Shown: positions 23,871 to 35,330 of the stretch, in pieces
Position numbering within the stretch: the stretch's first letter is position 1
Layout of the letters: each line of letters opens with the position of its first letter
Source of the DNA: Geosiphon pyriformis
Lineage: Eukaryota; Glomeromycota; Glomeromycetes; Archaeosporales; Geosiphonaceae
Direction: 5' to 3'
Length of the DNA: 64,000 bases
Assembly (NCBI GenBank): GCA_016748015.1
Contig: JAAOMT010000134.1
Span: 746,451-810,450, forward strand
Notes under the pieces: generated by a model
Seen by the model: the letters and a program-made list of their open reading frames with translations, nothing else
Told to the model about the DNA's origin: nothing
Database searches by the model: none
Translations under genes and position numbers: made by a program

Positions 23871-24603
23871 ATGAAATCTAGAATCAATAGTTATTATTAA
23901 CAACAACATGTTAAATTGATTAATCAAAAGAATATATAAAGACATAGTAGATGTGACAAGAAATATCAGAAAAATAGAAATTACAGACAACATTCACACA
24001 CTAGCACAACAACTCTTTCAATTAATCCAACACCAGAAAATGGAGATTACAATCAACCAACAAACTATTCGATATCAAGATACTAAAAAGACATTACAAC
24101 TCAGAACACTGAAGAAAACTGAAGATATGGTGAACAAAATCATGGCGAAAGTAAAATTAGTAATAAAAAAATTGACAAAAAAGTTACTATATCAAGAGTT
24201 GACTAAAGAAACTTGGAATTGGTGGATACAACAATTTCCAAGAAACTATTGTTATTTTTACTTGGGACAACACATAAATATTCAGAATCTATATACGGAT
24301 AAAACAAAGTAATTATTCGACAAAAGAATACTACAACAATTAGAACATTTTATGGGAAAGAACAACTTATCCATACAAGCTCAAGCCATATATTGAATAC
24401 ACACAGCATTTCAGGATAAACCAGAAATATTGCTCAACAAAGCAATGGATATGATCACCAGTAATCAATTGGGAAAAATTACCAATGCTTAATTTGAAGA
24501 AATATAAACCCAAATAACACAAGTAATTCTCGAAAACAAAATCCAGGAAATACTTCAAGAGGGGGAATTACATGAGTTGGATTTCAATGGAGCTCAATAT
24601 TAA
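23871..24603 (+). pseudogene. E2 C-terminal Pol extension, unknown function
   Basis: About 240 codons in frame after integrase. They are Gln/Lys/Ile-rich and probably helical: DNIHTLAQQLFQLIQ, KLTKKLLYQELTKETWNWW, NYCYFYLGQHINIQNLYTD, and ending LDFNGAQY then TAA (24601-24603). E1 ends likewise (LDRAQY), as does E3 (stop at 40784-40786, minus). I do not recognise the fold; it is not a chromodomain by eye. Confidence 0.65.
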
Positions 24604-24617
24604 AAAAGAGGAAATAA
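24603..24617 (+). promoter_or_regulatory. E2 polypurine tract
   Basis: AAAAGAGGAAATAA ends directly at the right LTR start TGTTAC. E1 has AAAAAGGAGGGAATAA at the same place. It is the plus-strand primer of reverse transcription, and it overlaps the end of the coding frame. Confidence 0.75.
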
Positions 24618-25468
24618 TGTTACTCATAGAAATATAGGAAATATATTAGCATAATTATTAGCCAATCAGAAGTAAGCATAGTAAATATGGAATTCCAGGA
24701 TTCTTCTTAGAAATTACAGGATTCCAGGAATTTCAGGATTCCCCGATGAGGAATTGCAGGATTCCAGAATTCTAGGATTCCTCTCAAAGAAATTGCAGGA
24801 TTCCAGGAATTTCAAGATTTCTGTCGTGAAGAATTGAGGAATTAAGGAATCTCAATTATGTATATATAGTGGTAGTATTAGAAACAGAAAAGACAAAATC
24901 GATATCACAGAATCCTTAGCCTAGAAACAAAAATCATCAAATAAATAATTATTCCATATCTCAATTCACTCTCCACTATCAACACTTCATGTTGATAATA
25001 AGTGATACTTAACCACACTGGAACAATAGCTCTTGATTATAGCTATTAACGGAATACTAATCTGCAAATTATCTTGGCTTATTTTTTTTCTTTTTTTATT
25101 TTTCTCTTATTTTTCTTTATTTTATTTTGATTTATTATTGTGCACTAACCCATTGATTGAAAAGTGCTGATTACTGACATCAAGGATTGCCTGGTAAAAG
25201 ACCCCTATGAGAGGGTAGGACATGTACAGAAGATACGAATTACTTACCAGAGGATTGCCAGCCACTAAGCCGAGAAAAGAATTGACAGACTTGCGAGTCT
25301 GGGAAGCTATGGATAAAACAACTATTGAATCTCTGTCCATTATACAAAGAACTCCATTAAAACCTTCAGATACAATATTTGCAGAACCTCATCAACAGAA
25401 GTAGCTTCATAAACACCAAGTTACAGGTTTGTTATTTACTTCAACAGCAGAAATAATTTCCTGTAACA
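24618..25468 (+). repeat. E2 right LTR
   Basis: 851 nt, TGTTACTCAT...CTGTAACA, with the U3 array at about 24690-24850, TATA-like 24857-24869, and the U5 arm AGCACCAAGTTAC just before the end. It shows the intact target of the solo LTR that split the left copy. Confidence 0.93.
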
Positions 25469-25472
25469 CTGT

Positions 25473-25624
25473 TGAATCTCTGTCTATTATACAAAAGACT
25501 TAACCAAAACCTTTAGATAAAGACAAAGTACCAATCTTATTAACATTATCTACCAGACTAGTAACTGAGCACCAAGTTATGGGTTTGTTATTTGCCTTAA
25601 GACTCTAATTAATTATCTGTAACA
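25473..25624 (+). repeat. E1 left LTR, second part
   Basis: Continues the sequence interrupted at 14340 and matches 34599-34749 in the right LTR. It ends CTGTAACA, followed by TT and the primer site at 25627 (TGGTGCTTCTTG). Confidence 0.9.
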
Positions 25625-25686
25625 TTTGGTGCTTCTTGTGAAGTATAATTCTACAAAGAACTAACACCAACTACACCCACCCAAAA

Positions 25687-27480
25687 GTGGCAGAATTAGA
25701 AAGAATAAGAGCAAACCATTTAGAATTTGTGAAATCCTTATTTCAACAGTATAGCCAATAATTAGGATTAAACAATAACCATTTTTCAGCAGAATTAGCC
25801 TTCAACTTCTATGTCAATAACAAAATCACAGACTGCTTAAGAGAAACAGTTAACATTGAATCCACAAGAAAAAATTTCTATACAGAATTATTCCAACATA
25901 CCAGCTTATCAAGAAACTACAGTTTTGCACCAATTATCAGGGAAATAAACCAAACCATTAAAAAATATACACAATAACAATTCCCAATCACCTACACAGA
26001 CAAAGGAAAAGAAAGACTACAAACACCAATAGCAACACCAAAAGAGATCCAACCATCCACTTGGAAGAAAACTAGAGTTGAATTGCCAACAAACCCATTA
26101 TACCACTATATACCAGGAAGCACCATTAACATCTCATCAACAAGTATGTCCACATCAAACATAACATCAACATTTGGATGACTCCTATTTCAAAATAAAC
26201 AAAAGAAAACAGAATTACTAGAAACTTATGGCAATTATTTTGAAAGATTTAAATTACAATCACCAATACCATCAGAATTCTGATCACTACTACCTTGACT
26301 AGATTTTAGAAATATGAGTTCCTGGAAGATAATAGAATCAGAAGAAAAGGAAGAAGAAGAAACCAAAGATCAAGAATTTACTTACCAGAACCCAATTCCA
26401 AAAAACCCAGACATTAAAATCCTAAACTTTTGGACTCAGCAAGATTCAAATTTAGAAAATCTAGAAATCGAAACTCTGAATTTTCAAACTCAGCCAAATC
26501 AGAATGATTAAAACCCTGACATTAATAATTAACAATATTTACCTCCAGTAATCATCATCAACCTATCACCAGTTGCTTCACAACAACAGCCACCACCACC
26601 ACTACAATCCTAAATTCAATTACTATTTTAACCATCACAGCAAATAAACTTGAATCAAATGACATATGTTTCAATAGCAAAATTCGAAAAGTTTACTGAT
26701 GAAGAGGATGACACCCAAATATGGCTGAATGATGTGAGAAAAGCCATTACAGCCAACAGATGGGATGATGCCAGAGCCATGCAAATCATCCCCTACTTTC
26801 TCCAGAATACTGCCGACTTATAATATCAAAGCCTAGTCAAAAAATCCCAGTATTTTAATGCATTCAAGCTTGCATTCCTACAATACTTCAACAATAATAA
26901 TAATATTAATTGTCTAGCAAACACTTTCACCACTATCAAATAAGAAGAAAATGAAGCAGTTATTACTTACTTAGAATGCTTTCACAGAAATCTGTGCCAA
27001 ATTCAGACAATTCAAGCTGATTATTTTACAGTACCACAAATCCTAAATCAATTCATTAGAGGCCTATACAGCAACATCCTCTAGCGTGTATGCCCAATGC
27101 ATCCAACAGACTTTTAAGCTGCAGTTACAAATGCTAGAAATTTTAAAGCAGCTGAACTTAAAGCCAACCATGCCCAAATTATTAATCTAGTAATAAATGG
27201 ATCATCTGAATTGGATTCCAAATTAAAACAATTCAGTGATTCAATCAATCAAAAATTGGAGAAATACTTAGCTAACAATCAGGCAATTTATCAACCTCTA
27301 CAACAACACAATAATCAAAGAAATGCGAATTGTTTTCAAAATTAGTCATGTCTATCATTCTTGACCAATCAACAGTGACTGCAGGAGATGTGTGTTTGTT
27401 ACTACTATGGTAAACAAAGACATTTGAGGATTGACTGCAGATTAAGGATAGATAATCAATAATCGGAAAATCAATATCGA
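25687..27480 (+). pseudogene. E1 Gag remnant
   Basis: Colinear with E2 Gag, starting at GTG (25687) like E2 and E3. N-terminal domain (EFVKSLFQQYS), Gln/Pro linker, and capsid pieces (IWLNDVRKAIT, LNQFIRGL) are broken by many stops. The zinc knuckle near 27390 reads CYYYGKQRHLRIDC: the second Cys has become Tyr, so the Zn site is lost. Confidence 0.8.
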
Positions 27481-27839
27481 AACCCTGATTGCCAGTTTTA
27501 AACTCCAAGTTACCAAATCAACCCAGCACCATATTAACTGACTTACCTGTCAATAACACAACAACCAATATATCAATCACCCATATATCAATCTCTAGTT
27601 TATTAACTGCAGTCATCAGTAATATATCAACCACTGCAGCCACAAATAATTTATTAGACACCTGCAGTTCAAACACTGCCATTAAACTCAGCTCAAATAA
27701 CATCAGGAAACCCTAGATCAAGAGTCATCCAAAACTAAAAATCAGCAATAGTTGTTCACCAACCAATTCCCAGTTTATCCAACCAGCCATCAGGATCATG
27801 CCAGCGGAGTTCAGGAACTAGGTATACTCAAAACCCAAG

Positions 27840-28375
27840 TTTCCAGAACTATTTAAGTCTCCTGGTTACTCCAGAAGATGTCTCATCCAACAACTTGAAA
27901 ACAAATCAGAAATTACTCATCAACAACATACCACCAGCCACCATTATAGAAGATGAGTCACTCACAGCTATATTTTCCTTTGAAATTGAGGACTCGACAT
28001 CTATGCCCTTGTTCAGTAGAGCCACACTTGAGAAAAAACCAATTACCACCATGTACACAGACACCAAAGTTAATGGTCACTCTATTAAACTCATCCTGAA
28101 TAATGGGTCAGCAGGCAGTATTATTATTAGGCAACTCATGGATCAATTAGGTTGCCAAGTTGACCATGCTGTTAGTGCTAAGATTATAATAGCCAATAAA
28201 GCAACAAAAACTCCAATTGGCAAAATTGACAATCTATTTATTGAAATTAATAGCATTATAGTACCCATCAAAGTCCTAGTAATAGAAGCAACACAGTACC
28301 AGACTCTGATTGGAAATGACTGGCTATTAAAAACCAATACCATGCTTGACTAGAACACCCAAGAATTGTAGCTCA
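27840..28375 (+). pseudogene. E1 aspartic protease remnant
   Basis: Open for 152 codons (27895-28353). The active-site segment reads LILNNGSAGSII, so the catalytic Asp of DSG has become Asn. The second half (TPIGKIDN, VLVIEATQYQTLIGNDWL) is well kept. Same frame as Gag and downstream parts. Confidence 0.83.
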
Positions 28376-28379
28376 GCCA

Positions 28380-29400
28380 GAACAGTTAACACATATGTGT
28401 ACTAGTCACATGTGGCCATTTCAAGACCACTAACATGCCAGCACCACTCATTAAGTTTGAGAAAGAAGAGAAGAAACTTATTTGGGAAGCCTATCAAGTG
28501 TCATGAGCTAAAGAAAACCACAATGAGTTATCACTAATACCTTTCTGGGACAACAACAGGAAAAGAAAACAGAAAGAAAAACTTACCTGAAATTCTAACC
28601 AAGCCTGGGAAACTGACAACAACCAAGAAGAGCTAATAAATTAGGAGTGGGAGAAAAATGCAAAAGAAAAAGGAAAGGGGAAGGAAGAAGAACCAATATC
28701 ACTTATTACTACCACTTATAATCACTATACCTACACTACACCACAATGATCCACCTATCACCAATCAAAGCTCATATGTGCCAATTGTGGCAAGAAATTG
28801 TCATCAATAGGTGCATGCTGTAATGATAACAATAAATACACAATAATAACAAAATTCTATTGCCACTCATGCATCTTCGAATGCTTTGGAAGACCAAAAC
28901 AAGTTGGAAAGTGGGATAATGAACCATGTTTGGCTTGTGGAAAAACTCTTCTAGACAAAGAAATATAGAACAACATTCCTGAATGAAGAGGAACATGCGA
29001 TAAATTGTGTTAATACACAATTTTTATAAGTAACTGTGTAGAAAAAAAAACACCCATAGAAGCTGCTTAGAGATGAACAGTTAAACGTCTGAATGGATAT
29101 CCACATGACAACAATGAAATCTGGCAAATGGCACTTGCCAAAATAGAAGGAGTGTCATCAGAAGAAATAAAAACAATTAAAAATAATCCACTTGAACCTA
29201 TAGAACTTAACTGGAACCCAGAACCAGTCATAAATCTCCTGGATTCAAAACAATTTCATAAACACTACCAGGAATTAGCACTCACTAGAGAGGAACAAAA
29301 GCAATAGTTGAAATAAATAAATACAAGACTATATGACTATTGCTTAATTCCATGTGACTTTTAATATTATAATAAGTGTAATCTTATTTACAATTCACCA
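28380..29400 (+). pseudogene. E1 Cys-rich domain remnant
   Basis: Same position and order as in E2. Cys pairs are visible at CANCGKKLSSIGACC, YCHSC, PCLACGK and TCDKLC (about 28780-29015). The last ribbon (about 29325-29380) is damaged. The upstream WEAYQVSW motif is present (28477). Several stops. Confidence 0.7.
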
Positions 29401-30147
29401 ATCCACATGATCTACATGATCCCAGAAGAAGAGGAACCAATCAGCAGCTGTACATTAGAATTAGAATCAACTTGCAATCCTAATTCAAACTCCGACAACA
29501 ATAACAATAAAAACAATAGTTCCAGCTCTGCTCAATATGACAATGGAAAATATAGTGATTCAAACTCCAATTTAAACCTCAAAACATACATCACACTCCC
29601 TGATCTCACCAAAGAACAGGAACTTAAATGGTTCAGTGATAATAATAAAAGTATTATGCTAGAACACGTACATGATATTGATACAAAATTTGATCTAAGA
29701 TATTTGGGAAAAAATCTCATCAAATTGGAACTCCATTTGCACACTTGCATTGATCTCAAAATAGTATTGGAAATTCTAGCAACAACAATGGTTCAGTTAG
29801 CATCTAGAAGTAGCTTAGCCAAAAAAGAAATCAACATCAGAGGAGAAATAATTGATGCAGAATACATAGGAAATATCATTGCAATGCTACAAAATGACTT
29901 AGAAAAGGCATATATTATAGATCCAAATGAAAAGATAACATAGACAATATTTCTGTCTTTGGTTAAAATAGCTCAATTAGTATTAGTGGGAAACAGGGAA
30001 AAATTAGAAATTACAGCTAGAGGAATGCAGGAATTTGAATCCACAGATAGAATAAATGTACCGGTAAATATGGCAGAGAAAAAAATTATTAACAAGAGAG
30101 AAATTATTTTCACCCATCAACCAATTTCTATTCTACTATATGACTAG
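29401..30147 (+). pseudogene. E1 dUTPase remnant
   Basis: Motif I reads TKFDLRY (ancestral AGFDLRY), motif II SRSSLAKK, motif III GEIIDAEYIGN with catalytic Asp and Tyr kept, motif IV KIAQLV, motif V ARGMQEFES. One stop at 29941. The acidic Asn/Ser linker precedes it as in E2. Confidence 0.85.
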
Positions 30148-31430
30148 TACATGGTAGTCATAGAAAGAAAAGTAAAAGATCAGATACAGATTTTTGAAGC
30201 GGAAGCAATACTTTGTGAATCAAAAAAGATCAGATTAGTCAATCTACACATATCAGCCAAAAATCATAGCCACATTAAAATCCTTATTTACAACAATATG
30301 GAAGACATTATTAAGATACCAGAAGGAACCACCATTGGATACTTAACCACAGAAATTAAAAATCAATTCTCAGACATTATTCCAGACTTTTCACAACTGT
30401 GTAGATATGGAATTATTACATCTCAAACCATATATAGATGAGAAAAATGTTATTTGCTCCAATCAGAACAATTGGAACAAATAAACATAGAAAACTTAGA
30501 TCCATTACAATGTATGCAGCTCAAAATGTTACTCAACAATTTCAATGACATCTTTACCAGTGAAAATGAATTTGGCAGAACTGACATCATCCAACATCAA
30601 ATCAAGACTAAAGATACAATGCCAATTAAACAGAGAGCATACAGAATACCACTAGCTAGCCATGAGATTATTCATCAAGAAATTAATTGGATGCTTGACA
30701 ATGGGCTAATTCAGCCATCAATGAGTCCATGGTCATTACCAGTGGTACTAGTTCAGAAAAAAAATGGAAAAATCTACTTTTGTGTAGATTACCAGAAGTT
30801 GAATGAAGTAATCAAAGGAGATAGCTATCCAATGCCAAAAATCCAAGAACTGTTTGATGCTTTTGGAGGAAAAAAATAATTTTCAACATTAGACTTAGAC
30901 AGTGGTTACTGGCAAGCAGTCATGAAACCAGAAGACAAGAAGAAAACAGCTTTTACAACTTGAAAAAGAAATTTTGAATTTGAAGTAATGTTATTTGGCT
31001 TGATAAACACTCCAGCAATATTCCAATAGCTCATGGAAATTGTCTATACTAGATTACTGTGGAAATCAATAGTTGTTTACTTAGATAACACCAATGTGTT
31101 CTTAGAGATATTTGATGATCATCTGTATCATCTTCAACAAGTATTTGAAAGATTGAGAAGAGCAGAATTGAAATTAAATGTGACCAAGTGTTTTTTCAGC
31201 AAAACAGAGTTGAAATTTTTGGGACATGTCATAAGCAAAAATAGCATTAAAACAGATCCAGATAAAATTGCAATAGTAAAAAACTTTTCAATACTAACCA
31301 ACTTGATGGAACTGAGAATATTTTTGGGATTTACTGGATATTATTGCCATTTCATCAAAAACTTTTCTAAACTGGCCCAGCCACTTTATTACTTACAAAC
31401 TAAGAATATAAAATATGAATAAACAAAAGC
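30148..31430 (+). pseudogene. E1 pre-RT and reverse transcriptase remnant
   Basis: The pre-RT domain (30151-30441) and RT (30454-31422) match E2. Motifs are QKKNGKIYFCVDYQKLN, LDLDSGYW and VVYLDNTNVFLE. The motif C second Asp is Asn (YLDN). The segment missing from E2 (VYTRLLWKS) is present here, which identifies E2's deletion. Stops near 30877 and in 30960-31030. Confidence 0.87.
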
Positions 31431-31870
31431 TCAACAAGAAGTATTCAACACACTGAGAAGAAAGCTTATTTAAGCTCTAGTGTTGATATATTCAGATTAC
31501 AACAAACCATTTATCATTATCACTGATATATCAGGCCAGACATTGGGAACAGTACTATTACAGAGAGGACCAGATAGAAGAAAGCATCCAGTAGCTTATA
31601 CTAGTAGAAGCTTAAGTCCAGCTGAAAAGAACTATGAAACTCCAGCACTAGAACACTTAGCTATCTATTGGGCTGTTATCAAGTGAAAAGAATACTTGAG
31701 TCAAAAGTTTGATGTGTACACTGATCACAAAGGATTGACTTCAATTCAAAAGCAGAAATTTGAAGATAACTGCCATGTCAGATAGAAAATAGAACTTTCA
31801 CTATTTAATTATACAGTACATTATAAAAAAAGAAAAGAAAACAGAAATGCCAACAGTCTGTCATAAATGA
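31431..31870 (+). pseudogene. E1 RNase H remnant
   Basis: ITDISGQTLGTVLLQRGPD (first Asp), ALEHLAIYW (Glu) and VYTDHKGLTS (Asp) remain, with stops at about 31419, 31471 and 31684. Confidence 0.83.
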
Positions 31871-32121
31871 GACAAATCTAAAAACATTTCAACCCAAAAA
31901 TATAACAAAAGATGAATATACAAAAATACCAACAACTACAACATTATATAAATACCCAATTGTTCAAGGAGAAATTATCTCAAAAGGAACAAAGAAACAT
32001 AAAACAACAATCAAAATATTTTATCAACTATCAAAATATACTTTACTGAAAGAACAGAAGAAATCTAGATTAACCAACTAGAGTAATCACAGAACCAGAA
32101 AAAAAGACAATATTATTTAAT

Positions 32122-33245
32122 ATGTACTCAAATCCAACAGCAAAACATTTTTATAAAGAAGCAACCATAGAAAGAACCAGAAAAAGATATTATTGGCTAT
32201 TAATGTATCCAAACATTATCCAATATGTTCAAAATTGTAATGCTTGTCAGAGAAGAGAAGGAACAAGACCCAGTAAACCATTAAGACCAATTAAAGTGGA
32301 ACAACCATTTGATCATATCAGGATTGACTTAGTCAGACCATTAACAATCACCAGTAGAGACAACAGATATATTGCAGTAATCATAGACTATCTCACTAAA
32401 TGGCCAGAAGCAAGAGTCATTCAAAGAGCAGATGCAGAATCTGTTGCTGAATTTGTTTATCAAGACTTAATATGTTAACACAGATGTCCAAAAGAACTAT
32501 TATCTGATCAAGAAACTTATTTTGTAAATAGAATATTGGCAGAATTAAGTCAAAGATTTGGAATAAAAAGACCATTATCATCATCATACCATCTACAAAC
32601 AAATGGACTAGTTGAAAGATTTAACAAAACATTATGTGAAGCCATTGCCAAAATTAGCCAAAAAAACCAGGATGAATGGAATTTGATTATACCATCAGTA
32701 TTATTTGCTTATCGGACAATGAAGCAAAACACTATACAAATAACACTATTTGAATTAGTATATGGTAAAACAACAACATTACTAGTTGAGATAGAAGTTA
32801 AAACCTATTTAACAAAACCAATAACAGAAGAAAATTTCCAAAGAACATTGTTGAGAAAAACAAATGACTTAATGGAAACACTAGAAAACACATGGTGAAA
32901 AACAGCTGATAACATCTAAAAGTCATAAGAAAAACAAAAAAAAAGACATGATAACCAACTACCAGATAAACCAGTTAAATTCAAGATTGGAGACAAAGTA
33001 CTTTTACATCGTACCAAAGCAGAAAAACAATGGAGTGGAAAATTTGACTCCAAATAAGACAGACCATTTCACATAGAAGAAATTCTTGGAAATAGAGCTT
33101 ATAAATTAAGATGGAACAACAAAATCTTAGTCAAAGCAGTACATGAGAATTAACTGAAACCATATTATCATATAGTGTCACCATTCACCAGTAATATTCC
33201 ACAATTAAGAGTACAGAGAATACTAGTCCAACCAAATGAGATTCT
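32122..33245 (+). pseudogene. E1 integrase remnant
   Basis: HHCC is damaged (MYSNPTAKH, first His now Tyr; CNACQ kept). Core: RIDLVRP (Asp), LLSDQETYF (Asp kept) and TNGLVERFN (Glu). The C-terminal part FKIGDKVLLHRTK is present. Stops at 32476, 32896 and later; a one-base frame change falls between 32898 and 33246. Confidence 0.86.
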
Positions 33246-33986
33246 ATGAGATCTGGAACCAATCATAATCATTGGACCAAACATGTCACATTAAACAAGA
33301 AAAAAGAATATAAAGACATGGTAGATGTGACAGAAGACTTTAGAAAAATGGAAATTACCAATAACATCCACTTACTAGCACAACAATTTTTCCAACTAAT
33401 TCAACAACAGAAGATAAAAATTACTATTAATCAACAAACTATTCAATACTAAAATACCAGAAAGATACCCAAATACAAAAGTCAAAGAAAAACAGAAACC
33501 ACTATTGACAAAATGATTCTGAAAATAAAATTAGCAATAGAAGAACCAACAAGTATCACCACATATTAAGAGTTGACCAAAGAAACTTAGAAATAGTAGA
33601 TACACAAATTTCCAAAAAACTTTTGTTATTTCCACTTGGAATGACACTTGAATATTCAGAACTTATACACGAATAAAACAAAACAATTATTCAACACAAC
33701 AGTACTGCAACAACTGGAACAATTTGTGGGAAAAAACAATTTAATTACACAAGCCAGAGCCATCTATAGACTACATATGGAATTCCAAGACAGACCAGAA
33801 ATCTTACTTAATCTAGAATTGGACTCCATTATAGTTAACCAAATAGGCAAAATAACTAACACCCAATTTAAAGAATTACAGAACAAGATAACCCAAGTAA
33901 TTTTCAAAAAAGAAGTTCAAGAGATACTCAATAATAGAGAATTAGAGTTAAGAGATTTGGGAAATCTTGACAGAGCTCAATATTAA
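33246..33986 (+). pseudogene. E1 C-terminal Pol extension remnant
   Basis: Homologous to 23871-24603 of E2 (NNIHLLAQQFFQLIQQQKIKI, IQNLYTNKTKQLF, ending LDRAQY-stop at 33986). The polypurine tract 33986-34000 follows directly. Function unknown. Confidence 0.65.
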
Positions 33987-34000
33987 AAAGGAGGGAATAA

Positions 34001-34749
34001 TGTTACTCATAGAATATAGGAAATATATTAGTATATAAATTAGCCAATCAGAAGTAGCTGTAGTAAATATGGAATTCCAGAATTCTTGGTGTGAAGAATT
34101 GAGGAATTGAGAAATCTCAATTATGTATATATAGCAATAATGCTAAAAATAGAAAGGACAGAATCTTTCAGTTAGAGATCTCTCAGTTTAGATCTGATCT
34201 AAGCAACTTTCTATTCCCAAATATTAATAAATAATTATTTACTATCTTAATCCACTCTCCACTATCAATACTTCATGTTGATAGTAATTGATACTTAACT
34301 ACATTAGAACAATAGCTCTTGATTACAGCTATTGACAAGATACTAACTTGCAATTGCTTTTGTTTATTTTTTTATCTTCTTTTATTTTCTTTATTTTTTT
34401 TGTATTTCTTGTTGGTTGACTAATTGATTAAGGATTAAAGTGTTGAGTTACAGACATCATAGGGACTGGTAAAAGACCCGTAAAACAAGAGTAGAATACT
34501 TATAGATTTGAGGATAGCTTACCAGAAGAATTACCAGCCACCATGCTGAGAAAAAAATTCGATGGAATTGTGATTTCAGGAGACTATTTAACAATGGTTG
34601 AATCTCTGTCTATTATACAAAGAACTCAACCAAAACTTCAGATAAAGACAAAGTACCAATCTTACTAACATCATCTACCAGACTAGTCACTGAGCACCAA
34701 GTTATGGGTTTGTTATTTGCCTTGAGACCCCAATTAATTATCTGTAATA
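34001..34749 (+). repeat. E1 right LTR
   Basis: 749 nt, TGTTACTCAT...CTGTAATA. It is shorter than the left copy (about 871 nt), mainly because the U3 array is reduced to about two units (34072-34125). TATA-like 34132-34144. It carries the uninterrupted target of E2 (AACAATGGTTGAATC near 34592). Confidence 0.92.
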
Positions 34750-34754
34750 CTGAC

Positions 34755-35330
34755 CAAGGAATTAACCAGCCTTAAATCAAGGCATTTTTTGAAACTTGCA
34801 CACTTATGGAAACTGTTCTCATTAAAATCACCACTGAAAATGACAAAAAAAAATTTATTGACAGCCTTTGCAATAAGAGAGTTGACATCAACAGCCTGAG
34901 AAAACTAAACTACCAAAGAAGTACAAGTGTAAAACCCCAAAATTGACATCAAATGTTTATTCTTGAAAAGCAATTTGATAGATAGAAGCTGACCAGACAT
35001 CTCTGAAACCTTGCATACATGTTTTGCCAAAGAAAAGTTTATAACAACCACAACACTAGCACCTAGATAACCAGGTTTCAAACCAGAAGTAAACACCTAC
35101 ACATCACCAAACTTGTTAACAATCCAGGTGTAAACCTTTTCTTTTAACTTTGATTCTGTAAAAATAGAAACTAAATTGTTTATATCTCTGTGCCAACAAA
35201 TAATATTATCTTGTTTTGCAGAATTGTTTATTTTTCTGACATTACAAGTAACAATTTTTCATACCAAACCACTCATTGAAAAGCAAAAGACACCCAAAAA
35301 CCTGAACCAGCACACAACTAATCTAACTTC
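34755..35330 (-). pseudogene. LINE-A APE endonuclease, N-terminal part
   Basis: APE nicks target DNA. Pieces are VFTSGL-like MFTSGLKPGYLGAS, HVCKVSEMSGQLLSIKL, SGDFNE (GDFN metal/catalytic motif) and KCASFKKCLDLRLVNSL up to the junction, after which the C-terminal end is at 13621. Upstream the metal-binding ETKL segment is at about 35150. Frames broken. Confidence 0.82.

Larger units (their letters stand above)
14341..25468 (+). mobile_element. Ty3/gypsy element E2 (plus strand), complete with two LTRs
   Basis: The left LTR is 14341-16081 (split by a solo LTR), the primer site follows at 16084, the single long frame is 16141-24603, the polypurine tract is 24603-24617, and the right LTR is 24618-25468. 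The termini are TGTTAC...GTAACA, and CTGT (possibly ACTGT) is duplicated at 14337-14340 and 25469-25472. The uninterrupted target survives in the right LTR of E1 near 34590. The two LTRs are the same length (about 851 nt) once the solo LTR is removed and differ at a modest number of mostly transition sites. Many in-frame stops make it non-autonomous. Confidence 0.93.
13622..34749 (+). mobile_element. Ty3/gypsy element E1 (plus strand), interrupted by E2
   Basis: Long terminal repeats flank an internal region carrying Gag, protease, dUTPase, RT, RNase H and integrase remnants. The left LTR is 13622-14340 continued at 25473-25624; the right LTR is 34001-34749. E2 was inserted in the left LTR and left the duplicated target ACTGT/CTGT. 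Both ends have the family termini in decayed form (TATTAC at the left, GTAATA at the right). No clear target duplication remains, and a few bases of the host LINE seem missing at the junction. The internal region keeps one reading frame from about 25687 to about 33100 in spite of many stops. Confidence 0.9.
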
